Part shown: positions 10,901 to 23,700 of the stretch, piece by piece
Layout of the letters: every line of letters begins with the position of its first letter
Numbering within the stretch: the stretch's first letter is position 1
Origin: Thermothelomyces thermophilus ATCC 42464
Taxonomy: Eukaryota; Ascomycota; Sordariomycetes; Sordariales; Chaetomiaceae
Direction of reading: 5' to 3'
Assembly: GCF_000226095.1 (NCBI RefSeq)
Contig: NC_016478.1
Location: forward strand, 672,001 to 736,000
Length of the DNA: 64,000 nucleotides
Program-made: the position numbers and the translations under genes
The notes under the pieces: model-generated
What the model was told of the DNA's origin: nothing
The model's database searches: none
Seen by the model: the letters and a program-made list of their open reading frames with translations, nothing else

Positions 10901-13345
10901 GCCTTTAGGATACCCTATAGCCACTATAAGTACCTCGTCATGCCATTCGGACTTACGAACACGCTAGTAACGTTCTAAGCCCTAATTAATTAAGCTATCC
11001 GACCCTTTCTTAATAAATTTATAGTATATTATCTCGATAATATACTTATCTTCTCTAAGATAATAGATAAACACTAGAAGTATATAAAAGCAGTGCTAGA
11101 CATGCTATATACGTATAAATTATTAGTTAACAAGGAAAAGATCAAATTCTATATTAGGAAAACGGTGTTTTTAGGATATAAAATATCCCTAGGACAAATC
11201 CGGATAGAACCTTCAAAGGTTAAAGCTATTAAAGAGTGGCTATGACTAACGTTAGTAACGAAAATACAAAGCTTTATCGGATTTGTAAATTTCTACCAAA
11301 TGTTTATTAGGAACTTTAGAGCGATTATACGACCTTTATACGAACTTATCAAGAAGAACGCTAAATTCTAATGGGAAGAATAGCATAAGTAAGCATTTAT
11401 ATAGATCTATAACGCCATTACTAAAGATCTAGTACTAGTACTACTAGACCTTAAGAAGCCATTTAAGGTAGAAACAGACGCTTCAAATTATACTATTAGA
11501 GGACAATTAGGATAACAAGACAAATAAAGAAAGCTATATCCTATAGCCTTCTTTTTAAAGAAGCTTAATAGACTACGTCTTAATTATCTAATCTATAACA
11601 AGGAACTACTTACAATTGTCAAAGCTTTTAAGGAATAGCGACTATACCTTAGTAGTACGATTGAACCGGTATAAGTATATATATATTACAAGAATTTACG
11701 ATACTTTACGATGACGAAGGAGCTTAATAGATAATAAATACAATAGGTAGAATTCCTCGCGGAATTTAACTTTAAGATCCGCTATAAGAAGGGCAAAGAG
11801 AATGTACAAGCGGATATCTTAAGCCGATAAACGGATTATATAGAAGGACGAACGGAAATAACACTACTATTGTTTAAGGAACAAATAGATAGAATACTAT
11901 ATTACGAAACGTAAATACCTGTGGAAGATGATCTACTTAACTCGTTCCTAGAATATTATATAATCTTTCGAGAAGAAAGGATTAACGAGACATAGTATCA
12001 AGTAGTACCCGGACTAGTAGTACCTAATGGAGTGAAAGAAAGAGATAGGAAACTCTAATATCAAGGCAAAGTATATATCTATAACTAGGATTAATAGCTA
12101 TGAATAATTTAAGAACTCTATAAGTCGAAACTTAGAGGATATAAAGGAGTTATAAAGACTGTTATATAAGTCAAGAAATACTACGACTTTCTATAGTTAA
12201 CGGCACGAGTTAAGGAAGTTGTATAGAACTACGATATCTATAATCGAAGCAAAATGGTATAATACAAGCCGTATAGGCTACTTTAGCCACTGCTAATAGC
12301 TAATAAATTATAGAGTTTAGTTACAATAGACTTTATTACAAAGCTACTAGAATCTAAGGACATAGCTATAGGAGTAATCTATAATAGTATTCTTACTATA
12401 GTAAATTGCCTAATTAAATAGGTATACTTCTTTCCCTATAAGGAGTCCTAGACAGCTAAATAGCTAGTAGACGTGATCTATCGGCAAGTTATATCAATAT
12501 ATACTTAGCCGCAAGAATGGATCACCGATAGAGATACCAAGTTCGTATCAAAGTTCTAATAAGCGTTAATATAACGATTAGGCGTCAATAGTAAGCTATC
12601 AATAGCATATTACCCGTAGACTAACGGACAAACGGAGCGACTAAACTAAGTTGTTAAGCAGTATCTCCGTTCTTACATTAACTACTAGTAAGACGACTAG
12701 GTTATACTATTACCAATAGTATAACTTGCTTATAATACAACACTAATAGAAACGACTAAAGTTATACTATTCTTCGCGAACTATAGATATAAAGCAGACC
12801 TTAAGCAAGGACTAGAGGTCACAGTGCCGAGAGTAGCAGTTAAAGTAGAACAAATGTACGTACTATATAAGAAGCTTAAAAAGGAACTCGAGTTTATTAG
12901 GACTAGAATAAAAAATTACTACGATAAATATAGGCTTAAGGGACCTTACCTAGAGAGGGGAGACAAAGTCTACTTGATCATATAAAACCTATAAACCAAA
13001 CGACTAAGTACGAAGCTAGACTTTAAGAAAGTCAGACCCTTCGAACAAATTTTAACATCTAACTACTAACTATTATTACTATCATCTATACGACTATAGA
13101 TAGATGGTTTTTATATTTCACTTCTCGAACTAGTACTAAAGAATGCTAAGGTTATTATATATATTGAAGCAGAGGACAAAGAGGAAGAATAGGACATCGA
13201 AGAAATTCTAGATTTACGTATTATTAATAGAGAACTATAGTATCTAGTTAAATAGCTCGATTTCGGACCAGAAGACAACTCATAGGAACTAGTCAAGAAC
13301 TTGAACTGCCCTAAGAAATTAGAACAGTTCTACTGGCAGAACCCG
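7946..13345 (+). pseudogene. E4 gag-pol polyprotein (decayed)
   Basis: Domains are readable in the plus frame despite many stops. The nucleocapsid knuckle lies at 8358-8399, where all three Cys codons of a C-X2-C-X4-H-X4-C motif now read Tyr. The protease active site at 9854-9862 reads D-S-R for D-S-G. Reverse transcriptase spans about 10,670-11,200, with FVPKKDGK near 10,710 and YLDN for YLDD at 11,026-11,040. RNase H has ETDAS at about 11,470. The integrase core includes VTIDFITKL near 12,320. The chromodomain is at about 13,190-13,345 with YLVK and LDFGPED. The domain order RT, RNase H, integrase, chromodomain defines a chromovirus. Confidence 0.88.
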
Positions 13346-13953
13346 GATCGACTATAGGCACTAGCTTAGACAAAATAGCCAAGTCAGCCTCCGACAAATC
13401 TAGGCCTAAAGAAGACCAGTCAAACGGGACGTTAACACCTTAGGACTATATATCACTAATAATACGTACCTTGGAATCCTGTACCCTCCGTTCTTCCGCT
13501 TCTATTTTCTCTAGAGACTATATACCTTAACGAAACAGCTTAGAACCCTGCTCCTTTAGGAAACGTTTCTGGCGATAAAGACAAGCTAATCGGCCGATAG
13601 CCGTCTAAAGCTAAGTCTAAAGAATAAAAAGGGCCTCTTTAGCATCGGCCTCTTCTTGTTCTATACATTTTTATTTAGATATAATCTTCGTTACTATAAA
13701 AGGTTAGCTATAAACATTAAGGTAATAAACCAGGTCACGAACAAGCAGACGCTATATTAGAACTATTATAAGAACGACCCTAATATATGTACTTGCTATA
13801 GCGAAAAGAGCCTAATGCTATACGATAAGCCAAGTTCCGCTTAAAACACTACGAATACGGTATAACGTCTACACCAGAAGAATTAATAAAAGAAGCAGGT
13901 GTGGCGCGCTATTAAGATTTCGAAGATTAGCGTTTAAAGATATGATCTACCAT
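13293..13953 (-). pseudogene. Antisense gene in the 3' region of E4 (decayed)
   Basis: It starts at an ATG at 13,953 and ends at a stop at 13,293, overlapping the chromodomain end of pol tail to tail. It is the same family as the copy in E7: after the start come KRxSSKS, a Cys cluster region, and a charged helical segment. The nucleotide sequence differs strongly from the E1/E6 version, but the protein pattern is alike. Stops at former Gln codons make it non-functional. Role unknown. Confidence 0.6.
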
Positions 13954-14079
13954 TTTATTAGCTACTAGTAGTATAGAAAAAGGGAAAAATTACAAGGTAT
14001 ATATAGAAAAGAATATTAGCGTTATTTGAAACGACCTAAAGAGGGCTTTTAGGTCAAAAGCCTCAGAGGGAGGGTATCG

Positions 14080-14509
14080 TGTCACGGAAATATATATACA
14101 GATACCGCCTAAGCTACTAGTACAAACGGGCTAATCAAGCCAAAGGAATGATAGACTAATTAGGATAGGATTACACTTAGCAAGAAATGATCCTAGCAGA
14201 GGATTACTAGCTTATAATATAAGCTAGGTAAGCTAGTATAGAGGATTACTATAACTGCTAGTGATCCTAGGATTATATATATATATATAGATAGTTACTT
14301 GTTACGGTGGACTCTAAGAGTTTACTAATAATAGTAACCTACAATTACAGTACTTATACTAAGTATCGTTGACTACTATAAGAGATAACTCTAGTGTTAT
14401 TATAAACCCTTTGGCCTTACTAAATCCCTTAGACGACCTGCCTACTTGTCTTACTTAATCTACCTTTGTCTAAACCCTTTTAGAAGAAGTCTAAGTTAGG
14501 TTCGTCATA
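14080..14509 (+). repeat. 3' LTR of E4 (about 430 bp)
   Basis: It runs from TGTCACGGAAATATA to TTCGTCATA. It has a TATATATATATA box near 14,276 and the shared R-U5 block from about 14,300. It is the plus-strand equivalent of the E7 LTRs. Confidence 0.87.
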
Positions 14510-16621
14510 TAACGCTAAGGTAGGAATGTTTCTTCTAGTAGCTTTCCTATATACATTTGTCTTTTCTATGGTTTACGCGTATAAACTAGTACTCTAGGTT
14601 CTATATATTGTTACTAAGTTACTAGTCATTAAGGTACTTAGCGTAGCTATTAGGCCTATTATATATTATAGGCTGTTCTCCTTTAATGATTTCTATAATA
14701 TATTAGAGTTCCCTTATCTCGTCCCTTATCTCGTCGCTCTACTAGGCAAGTCGAATCAAGTGTCTATCCTGTTTATATAGTTCTATATTAAGCCGGAAAA
14801 CTTTATTATAGTACTATTCGATTTGTTCCTAGAGGAATAGAATATTAGGTCTAGGTCTTTTGATTCCTTAGGTATCGGTTGTCTACGATCTATCCCGTTT
14901 CTATATAACCATAAAACCTTACTACCTTAAGGCTAGGAGAATCGAAATTGGCGGTGTATACTCTCCTACCGTATCCTATTCGGCAAGACCTATCTCTAGG
15001 TCTATAGTGACTAGTTTAGAGTACGGTACTTGTTCGTCTTTACTATTGCCGTCATGTCCGAGACTGTCCGTATTACTGCCCCTATCTTTATAGCTCGTAG
15101 CCGTTACTTCGATAGCGTCCTTAGTGGTTTCGTTAATAACCGTAATTTCCTTTCTAGGGACTATCTTCTACTCTTTCCTTAGGCTTTAATATTCTCGCTT
15201 ATAGTGCCCTTTCTTTCCATAGTTATAATAGGTAATATTAGACTTATCTTTAGTTATCTTTTTCTTATCTTACTTCTATATTACGTCTATATCTATAGCT
15301 TTAGGGTACATCCTATACGAGGTACTAATGTACACTCGCTTTTTTTTATCGTTAGCCTTAACTATAGCTTTATTTATTTGACCTTGTTTCTACTACTCTT
15401 ATATATAGAGTTAATTATCGATTCTAATAGCCTATATAATATATTTATCTAGGGTCTTAGGCCGATTATACTTATATAGCTCGTCTTTAACCTTTTCCTT
15501 TAAGCCATTATAGAATAGTTATATTAATACCTTATTATTAAGCTAAGACTTAAGTATATCCTATCTAAACTATATAGTATAGGAGGCTACTAACTTAGTT
15601 CATTAGAGATTAGTAAGTCTTTCTTATATATAAATCTTCTTATCTTTATCACTAAAAACCTTCTAAAGCTCTTCTTTAAAACGGTCGTAGGATTAAAAGA
15701 CTACCTATATAAACGTATCTCGGTTATCTTTATCTTCCTCAATAAGGTAGTCGTTCTATATAGGTTCGAACTATCTAAGTGCCTTACCCTCTAGTCTTGT
15801 AACTATATAGAAGACTTTGGCTTTGTTATCTAGAAACTTGTCGTCATTAAGCCAGAAGTAGGATCGGAGGTTTATTAGGAATCCTACAAGATCCTCCTTA
15901 GTTCCTCTATATTTGCTAGGTAGTTCGATCTTAATATAGCTCGCTTTAGCGCCCTTAAGTGCCTTGATTTTGGCGTAGGCCTTGTTAACTAGTTTCTACA
16001 AGTACTTTTCGCCGTTCTCGAGTTCCTTAATTCGAGCTTAAGTAGCCTTATCTCTCTAGTCTAACTCCTAGATTCACTAATAGAGTTAACCAAGCTAGGC
16101 AAGTAGCTATTCGGCTATAACGTTAATAGCTATATCGATTTCGAGGTCAAAGTCACCTCCGTTCTGAACTATGACAGAACAAAGGGAGTAATAGTAACGT
16201 GTAACGAACCTAACTTAGACTTCTTCTAAAAGGGTTTAGACAAAGGTAGGTAAAGCGGGACAAGTATATAGGTCGTCTAAGGGATTTGGTGAAGCTAAAG
16301 GGTTTATAATAACATTAGAGTTGTCTCTTATAGTAGTTAACGATGCTTAGTATAAGTACTATGATTGTAGGTTGCTATTACTAGTAAACTCTTAGAGTCT
16401 ACTGTAACGAGTGACTATCTATATATATATATAATCCCGAAATTACTCTTTACTTAGTGATCCTTTGCCGTTAGGATTATAGCTATGTTAGTGATCCTAT
16501 AGTGTATAGATCACTTTGCTAAGTGTGATCCTTTCCTAATTGGTCTGTTTATGCCTACTGTCCTATTGGCCTGCCGAGAAAGGCGGCTTAGGCGGCGTCC
16601 TGCATGTATATTTCTGTAATA
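14510..16621 (-). mobile_element. Ty3/gypsy element E5, gag and 5' LTR, minus strand
   Basis: It is cut at 14,510 by E4. It retains the gag region (14,510-16,199) and the 5' LTR. The LTR end at 16,621 abuts reverse transcriptase sequence of the LINE, so E5 inserted into the LINE with likely target CTGCC. The rest of gag-pol and the 3' LTR should be left of the window. Confidence 0.85.
16200..16621 (-). repeat. 5' LTR of E5 (about 422 bp)
   Basis: In element orientation it starts TATTACAGAAATATACATG (ancestral TGTCACGG) and ends TTCGTTACA at 16,200. The outer U3 resembles E4/E7 but has its own GC-rich stretch near 16,575-16,605. The R-U5 block is shared. Confidence 0.83.
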
Positions 16622-18358
16622 CTGCCTTGTACCTCTAAGCCTCCTAGACCTAAGCCGTAACAAGCCGAATGGCTAGTTCTATAGACCTATGTTTCTAGTT
16701 GTCTATCTACTCGGCCGGGAGAAGCCTATAGGCCTCTGCGATGGTTATTACCTTCTAGGCGACTATAGCTTCTAGTACCTTACCTACTATAGGTAGGAGT
16801 ACTATAGGCCTATAGCCACCTAGGGTAAAGTAGGCCTATAGGGGTTTGCCGGGCTTATAGAGGACTACTATCTTAGCCCTTTTAAACTAGGTTAGGAAGT
16901 AGCCAAGCCGTAGGCTCTCCAAGGCTAGTATAGCTAGTATCCGGTAGAACGGCTACCTATAGGCCTTTAATAGACCTATAGGGAAGAGGTCCTCCCCTAG
17001 GGCTTTCTATAGGGCCGCCCTAGCTAGTACTACCCTAACTTTATTCACTATAACCTCTTAGCTTACTTCGAACTTCGGCTCCTAGTAGTCGTTTAGTTCC
17101 GGGTCATCAATGTCCGATAGGTCTACTTCCAGGTTTAAAAAAAACTTATTAGCTAGTGCCCTAGCCTTCTATTAGTAGGTTATAAGCCTTCCTTCGAAGG
17201 CTAGGAGCTTTAGAAGGTCGACCGGTAGGTAGCTCTATAACCTTGCCTACCGCTCTAGCCTCTATAGTAGGTCCGGCTAGTTAGCTACCTCCCTTAATAT
17301 AGCTCTCTAGCTCTTGGTCTTTGTAGCCATAATAGTCTTAGCCTAGTCCCGTAGGGCCTGCCGAAGTACCTCTTGCATATAGGGGTTTAGGGTATCCCTA
17401 TAGGCCCTCTCTACCTCCTTGGCCCTCTTCCGGGCCTCTTAAACCTCCCTTATCTACTATCGAGCTCGTTTGCCACCCGTACTAGCCTTCTTTGCTGGAG
17501 CCGAGACTGTAGCTATCCCCTTGAGGGCCTCTATAAGCCTGTCAAAGGCCTGTAGAAGCTCCTCCGGGCCCTACAAGACAGGCCCGGCTAGGGCTAATGC
17601 CTACTTACTAAGCCGGAGTAAGAGTTAGGCTGCCTTAGCCTGCGTGACCTCCCTATCTAGGCTCTTCTAGTCTTACCCTTTACTAGCTAATATAGATCTG
17701 TTAGGCCCTTAAAGGGAGATATATAGGGCCTATAGGTAGTGGTCGGATTTCCCCTGTTCCGTAATATCCCTATAGGTTGCTTCTAATCCGGCCAAGGCCT
17801 AGAATAGATCTATCGTAGAAGGCTAGCTACGTTAGTCCCCCTAGGGGGCCCTAATGACCTAGCTATATAGCGTATATAGGTCGAGGTCCTACTAGTCTAT
17901 AAGGCTAAGGAGGTTCCTAGCCCCTAGGCTAAGCCTGTTAAATAGGTCCTAGACCGGATAGTATAGGTTAAAGTTACTTATAAGAACTAGGGGGTAGGTT
18001 GGCCGAGGTAGGGCTAGTAGGTCCTATAAGAGGGCCTGCTCCCCCTTGTTATTATAGACTAACTAGAGCTTAAACCCCCTCTCTCTTAGGGCCGGAAAGG
18101 TTACCCTATACTAGTTCTCCTCTACTAAATAGTCCTACTAGCTAACTAGGAAGCGCTTAGCTACTAGAATAGCCGCTTTACCCTTAGGCTTATAAACTAG
18201 GTAGTATTTCAAGGACTAGGGGTAGTATATTAATCCTATAAATCGGTTAATCTACGGCTCCTAGATAGCTAGTAGGTTGTATTTAGCCTTCTCTAGTAGG
18301 ACCTCAAGGGCCTATTTATTACCTTAGGTGTTCTACTAAAGGATCTTAATTTGCATTT
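16622..18358 (-). pseudogene. LINE ORF2: endonuclease and reverse transcriptase (decayed, truncated)
   Basis: The start MQIKIL at about 18,358 is followed by an apurinic-endonuclease-like domain to about 17,640 and then the N-terminal half of a non-LTR reverse transcriptase. The block KPGKP, then YRPIVLLPT, then GKVLEAVVA is the family signature. It ends in the region before the catalytic box because E5 interrupts it. Most stops replace Gln (CAG to TAG, CAA to TAA), consistent with RIP. Confidence 0.8.
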
Positions 18359-19446
18359 GAGGTAGCCGGGGCGGAGGCCGAGCGTACGGTAGTAGGCTCT
18401 ATAGCCGTTACCCCCTTGGCCGGTTATGAGAAGGAGGGGGTTCTAGGCTATAGAAAGGAGCTATAGGTCTGTCGGGCATTAAACAAGGCATTCCTAGCTG
18501 CCTATTAGGCTAGGGTAGGCCTCCTATAGGGGCGTTTAGCCCTGGTTTAGTAGTAGTTATCATCTTCTGGCTAGCTGCCAAACTCGAAGGCTACCTTCTA
18601 GTATAGTTACTCTAATAGTTAGAAGGTTCAGGGTCTATATTAGTAGGCCTCCCTAGCCCTCTCCTAGGCTTTGACCTTCTTTAGGTAGCCCCTATACTAG
18701 GCCGTATAAGGGCCCTTATAAGCTATATACCTATAAGGGAGTTAGTTAGAGTAGGTAAGGCACTAGGCCTCTCTAGTCTTTTCCCCCTCCTTATAGGCCT
18801 TTATATCGTAATGGCTATAACAGGCCAGCCGCTAGTAGTACCGCTAGGTATAGCTAAAGCTCTAGTACCTATAGCACTACCTTAGCTCTAGAGCATCCTA
18901 GTAAGGCTCGTAGTCTAGCACCTAGGCATCCTAGACTACGCCTTCGTTATAGGCCTTCTAGGCCTCTTTAAGGTCCTATAAGCCTAGGAGTACCGTGGCC
19001 TACTTTCTTTACAGGCTCTTTAGCAGCTAGAACTTGACCGTTTCGATCGAGTACAGGCCTATAGCCCCCTTAAAGTCTTATTTACTAACCCCCTATAGCT
19101 CCTCCTTCTAGACTCCTTTAGCTAGGACTATATAGGCCCTGCCGACCTCCCTAGCCTCCTCTCTAAAGGCTATAACCATCTAACGCTTATTAGCCAAATA
19201 CTAGTCTTTAATAGCCTTATCCTTAAAGACTATTACTATATCCCTGCTTAGGAGCTTCCTAGCTATAATGGCTCCCTAGCGGCTAGAAGCCTTATTAACT
19301 ACTTAGATTATCTTAGCTAGGGTTCGGGCTTTAAGGTCCTCCTATAGGCTCGTATTCTATATTATAACCTCCTATAAGGCCTATAATAGTACTACCTTAG
19401 CCAATAGTAGGCCTCCTTAGAGGCCTATTACCCTCTATTACGGCCT

Positions 19447-19451
19447 TATAG
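19447..19451. repeat. Target-site duplication TATAG, left copy (E7)
   Basis: The five bases TATAG precede the 3' LTR of E7 here and recur exactly at 34,625-34,629 after its 5' LTR. This proves that 19,452-34,624 is one insertion event, with E6 inside it. Confidence 0.93.
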
Positions 19452-19497
19452 TGTGACGAACCTAACTTAGACTTCTTCTAAAAGGGTTTAGACGAAG
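19452..19497 (-). repeat. E7 3' LTR, terminal piece (46 bp) left of E6
   Basis: It begins TGTGACGAACC and ends CGAAG, and continues after E6 at 27,115. The two pieces together give about 429 bp, the length of the E7 5' LTR. Confidence 0.9.
19493..19497. repeat. Target-site duplication CGAAG, left copy (E6)
   Basis: CGAAG directly precedes the E6 LTR and recurs at 27,110-27,114 directly after the other E6 LTR. Confidence 0.93.
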
Positions 19498-19951
19498 TAT
19501 GACAAACCCAACTCAGACTCCTTCTAAAAGGGTTCAAACAGAGGTAAACTAAGCAGGACAAGCGTACAGGTCGTCTAAGGGATTCGGTAAAGCCAAAGGG
19601 TTTATAACAACACTAGAGTTGTCTCCTACAATAGCCAGTGATGCTTAGTATAAGTACTTGTAATTATAGGTTAGGTTGCTATCACTAGTAAACTCCTAAA
19701 GTCCACTATAACGAGTGACTAGCTAGCTATATATATATAATTATCTATCCTTCTTTAATAGTTATCACTAGTACTATTTCTCCTTTCACTCTATAATTCC
19801 GCGTTATCGACGGTAATATGTTATTATTACCAGTAAAGACCTTAGTCTTAGTAGTGATAATCTTCTGATTAGTCCGTCAAGTGATTGGCTGTTAGAATGT
19901 CCCGTGTCCTGGCTACAGCCTGCCGGGCCGTCTATATGCTTATCCGTGACA
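19498..19951 (-). repeat. 3' LTR of E6 (454 bp)
   Basis: It ends CCGTGACA at 19,951, followed by CGATGCCCC and the pyrimidine-rich complement of the polypurine tract, which marks it as the 3' LTR of a minus-strand element. The TATATATA box is near 19,730. Confidence 0.9.
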
Positions 19952-20078
19952 CGATGCCCCTCCTTTAAGGCTTTCGACCCGAAAGCCCTCTTAGGCCGTT
20001 TCAAATAGCGCTAACGACCCTTCGCTTGTGAGTACTGCATTCTTCCTATTTCTACGTTATAGTCGCCATATTGACAAA

Positions 20079-20742
20079 ATGCCAATAGAGAAACGGAAGT
20101 TACATTCTGTACGTTACCGTGCTTCCCTTGCTTAGAACATTGCTAAGAATGGTTTTATCGTTATACCTTGCTCTTGGTACGTGTTATAAGGCCTTGTCTA
20201 TAAAATGATCATATATATAAAGCGTTATAAAGCCTACATTTGTTAAGGTTGTTCTTGTAATAGCTCTAGTATACTGCTTTCTTCCTATAAGCATGTCTCC
20301 TTTTTTCTTCTTTTTTTTTTTTTAAATGTAATTCCTAATGTTCGCTCTAGTAGATCGTATTCTCTAGGAGTAGCGTCGTATCAAGGATATTAAACGTCAT
20401 ACCAAACTTAAGCTAGATAAATCCTAACGCTGTCTAGAAGAAGCCTAGTATAAGTTATCTAAAAAGCTTATATAGCTCTAGTGTCTTCGTCAGCAGAAGG
20501 AGTTTTTGGTAGAGAAAGGTACTAATATAGTGGCGCGTAGTCTATCGACCTTAGACGAGTTAGAAGAGGTTGAGCGGCAAGAGCAGTAAGAGGCGCCTAC
20601 TATACCCTCGTTATAGATTAATAATACTATCGATGCTATCGACTAGGGTACCATCTTTAGTTCTGTCCTAGGTTTTCCTTTAGTCGATCCGGGTTCTACT
20701 AATAGAACTATTCTAATTTCTTAGGACAGTTCAAATTCTTAA
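20079..20742 (+). pseudogene. Antisense gene in the 3' region of E6 (decayed)
   Basis: Plus strand, opposite to E6 pol, from an ATG at 20,079 (MPIEKRKLHSVRYRASLA) to a stop at 20,742 inside the chromodomain region. A first Cys cluster starts at 20,169 (C-S-W-Y for C-S-x-C, then G-L-V and Tyr for Cys). A second cluster follows at about 20,215-20,260 (ICxGCSC). A T-rich stretch at about 20,280-20,325 with a frame change afterwards looks like an intron ending CTCTAG. The C-terminal half has QQKEFLVEKGT and STLDELEEVERQEQ, a charged helix. Same family as the copies in E1, E4 and E7. Function unknown; a nucleic-acid-binding role for the Cys clusters is only a guess. Confidence 0.68.
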
Positions 20743-23700
20743 CTAGTTCCTATAAGTTATCCTCTAGTCTAAAATCAAGCCATTTAACTAGATACTATAG
20801 TTCTCTATTAATGATACGTAAATCTAGAATTTCTTTGACGTCCTATTCTTCTTCTTTGTCCTTTGCTTTGATGTTTATAGCGATTTTGGCATTCTTCGGC
20901 GCTAGTTCGAGAAGTAAAATATAAAAAACATCTGTCTGTAATCGTATAGATGACGGTAATGATAGTTAGTAGTTAGATATCGAAATTTGTTCTTTGATAA
21001 CGAAAGGTCTGACCTTTTTAAAGTCTAGCTTTATACTTGGTCGTTTAGTTTATAGGTTTTGTACGATTAGGTAGACTTTGTCTCCCTTCTCTAGGCGAGG
21101 TCCCTTGAGCTTATATTTATTGTAATAGTTCTTCATTCTGGTTTTGACAAACTCGAGTTCTTTTTTAAGCTTCTTATATAGTATATATATTTGTTTTACT
21201 TTAACTACTACTCTTAGTACTATAACCTCTAGTCCTTACTTAAGGTCTGCTTTATATCTATAGTTCACAAAGAACGGTATGACTTTGGTTATTTCCGTTA
21301 GCATTATATTGTAAGCGAGTTATACTATTAGTAATAGCATGACCTAGTTATCTTGCTAGTAGTTAACGTAAGAACAGAGGTACTGCTTAATAACTTGGTT
21401 TAGTCGCTCCGTTTGTCTGTCAGTCTATAGGTAATATGCCGTTAATAGCTTGCTATTGACGCCTAATCGTTACATTAACGCTTGCTAGAACTTTGATACG
21501 AACTTGGTATCTCTATCGGTAATCTATTCCTATGGCTAAGCGTATACTAATACGACTTGCCGATAGATCATGTCTACCAACTATTCCACTATCTAGGACT
21601 CCTTATAGGGAAAGAAGTATACCTATTTAGTTAGGCAATCTACTATAGTAAGAATACTATTGTAGATTACCTCTATAGCCGTGTCCTTAGATTCTAGTAG
21701 TTTCGTAATGAAGTCTATCGTAACTAAACTTTATAGTTTGTCAGCTATTAGCAATGGCTAAAGTAGCCTATACGGCTTATATTATACCGTTTTGCTTTAA
21801 TTGCAGATATCGTAGCTCTATATAACTTCCTTAACTCGTGTCGTTAACTATAGAAAGTTATAGTGTTTTTTGACTTATACGATAGTCTTCGTAACTCCTT
21901 TATATCCTCCAAGTTTCGATTTATAGAGTTCTCGAATCATTCGTAGCTATTGATCCCTATCGTAGATATACGCTTTGCCTCGGTACTAGAGTTTCCTATC
22001 TTTTTCTTCCACTCCGTTAGGTACCACTAGTCCGGGTGTTGCTTGATACTATACCTTGTTAGTCCTTTCTTCTCGAAAGATTACGTAACATTCTAGGAAC
22101 GAGTCGAGTAGGTCATCTTCTATAGGTGTCTACGTTTTGTAATATAGCGTTCTGTCTATTCGTTCCTTAAATAACGGTGGCATTATTTCTATTTATCCTT
22201 CCGTATAATCCGTTCGTCGGCTTAAGGCGTCCGCTTATATGTTCTCTTTGCCCTTCTTATAGCAGATCTCAAAATTAAATTCTATAAGGAATTCTACCTA
22301 TCGTATTTGTCGTCTGTTAAGCTCCTTTGTTGTTGTGAAGTACCGTAAATTCTTATAATCTATATATACTTATACTAGTTCGATCATACTACTAAGGTAT
22401 AGTTGCTATTCCTTAAAAGCTTTAACAATTGTAAGTAGTTTCTTATTATAGATCGGATAATTAAGATATAGTCTATTAAGCTTCTTTAAAAAGAAGGCTA
22501 TAAGGTATAGCTTCCCTTGCTTGTCTTATTATCCTAACTGTCCTCCGATAGCGTAGTCTGAAGCGTCCATTTCCACCTTAAATGGCTTCTTGGAATCTAG
22601 TAATACTAGTATTAGATCTTTAGTAATGGTATTACGGATCTATATAAATGCTTACTCGTATTGCTCTTCCTATTAGAATTTAGCGTTCTTCCTAGTAAGT
22701 TTATATAAAGGTTATACAATCACTCTAAAGTTCCTAATAAACATCTAGTAGAAGTTTGTAAACCTAATGAAACTTCATACTTCCATAACTAATGTCGGTT
22801 ATAGCTAATCCTTGATGGCTTTAACTTTTAAGGGTTCTATCCGGATTTGTCTTAGGGATATTTCGTATCCTAAAAACACCGTTTTCCTAACATGGAATTT
22901 ACTCTCTTCCTTATTAACTAATAGCTTATATATATATAACGTGTCTAGTACTACTCTTACGTACTTCTAGTATTTGTCTATCGTCTTAGAGAAGATAAGT
23001 ATATTGTCGAGATAATATACCGTAAATTTGTCGAGAAAGGGGTAGATAGCTTGATTAATCAGGGCTTGGAACGTTGCTAGCGCGTTTATAAGTCCGAATA
23101 GCATGATAAGGTACTTGTAGTAGCTATAGGGTATCCTAAAGGCCGTTTTCTACTTATTGCCTTCTTTGATCTATATATAGTTATAGGCCGATAGCAAGTC
23201 AAGACACGTAAAATATTAGGCTCCTGCTAACTAATCTTAGAGCCGTAAGATTAGCAGTAACAGGTATCGGTTTTTTATAGTCTATTCGTTAAGTTACTAA
23301 TAGTCGATATATAACTATAGCTTTCTGTCTTTCTTAGGTATAAATAGGATTAGGTAGCTTGCTAGTAATGTCGATAGGCAGATATATCCTCTTCGAAGGT
23401 TCTCCTCTAAGTATCGCTTAAGTTCTTTATTCTATATCTAGCTTATATAGTAAATCTTAAAGAACTTTAGTCGTACTCCTTCTTTAAGCTTGATCTTATA
23501 ATCCTATAGGCCGTGTTCTAGTAATCCTTCTAGATGCTTTGGTTCGAATGCTAGGTGTCCTTCGTATTCCTTTAGTACTTCCCTAGTCTTGTCTTATCTC
23601 TTGGCTTTCTAATAGTATACGAACTTGGTTCCGTCTATAGCAATACTAGCGATTTCTCCTATCTTAACCCACTACTCTAGTTACAGTGCTCCGCATTCGT

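Larger units (their letters stand above)
7946..14509 (+). mobile_element. Ty3/gypsy chromovirus E4, from gag to 3' LTR, plus strand
   Basis: The longest plus-strand copy. It is interrupted in gag at 7946 by E3, then runs through the nucleocapsid knuckle, protease, reverse transcriptase, RNase H, integrase, chromodomain, an antisense gene, a polypurine tract (AGAGGGAGGG, about 14,065-14,074) and the 3' LTR. The 3' LTR abuts gag sequence of E5 at 14,510, so E4 inserted into E5 with likely target TAACG. Its 3' region and LTR match E7. Its gag start and 5' LTR should lie left of the window. Confidence 0.88.
16622..19451 (-). mobile_element. Non-LTR retrotransposon (Tad/I-like LINE), main fragment
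   Basis: Minus strand, decayed. ORF1 lies to the right (about 18,370-19,451), with a Cys-rich zinc-knuckle-like segment near 18,780-18,860. ORF2 begins near 18,355 with MQIKIL, followed by readable endonuclease-like sequence (for example LLEKAKY and AIQEPRI, with stops at Gln codons). Reverse transcriptase motifs follow at about 16,700-17,000: FKRAKIVVLYKPGKP, GGYRPIVLLPT, GKVLEA. The reverse transcriptase is cut at 16,622 by E5. The right part of ORF1 continues at 34,630 beyond E7. It is the host of all the LTR elements seen here. Confidence 0.83.
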
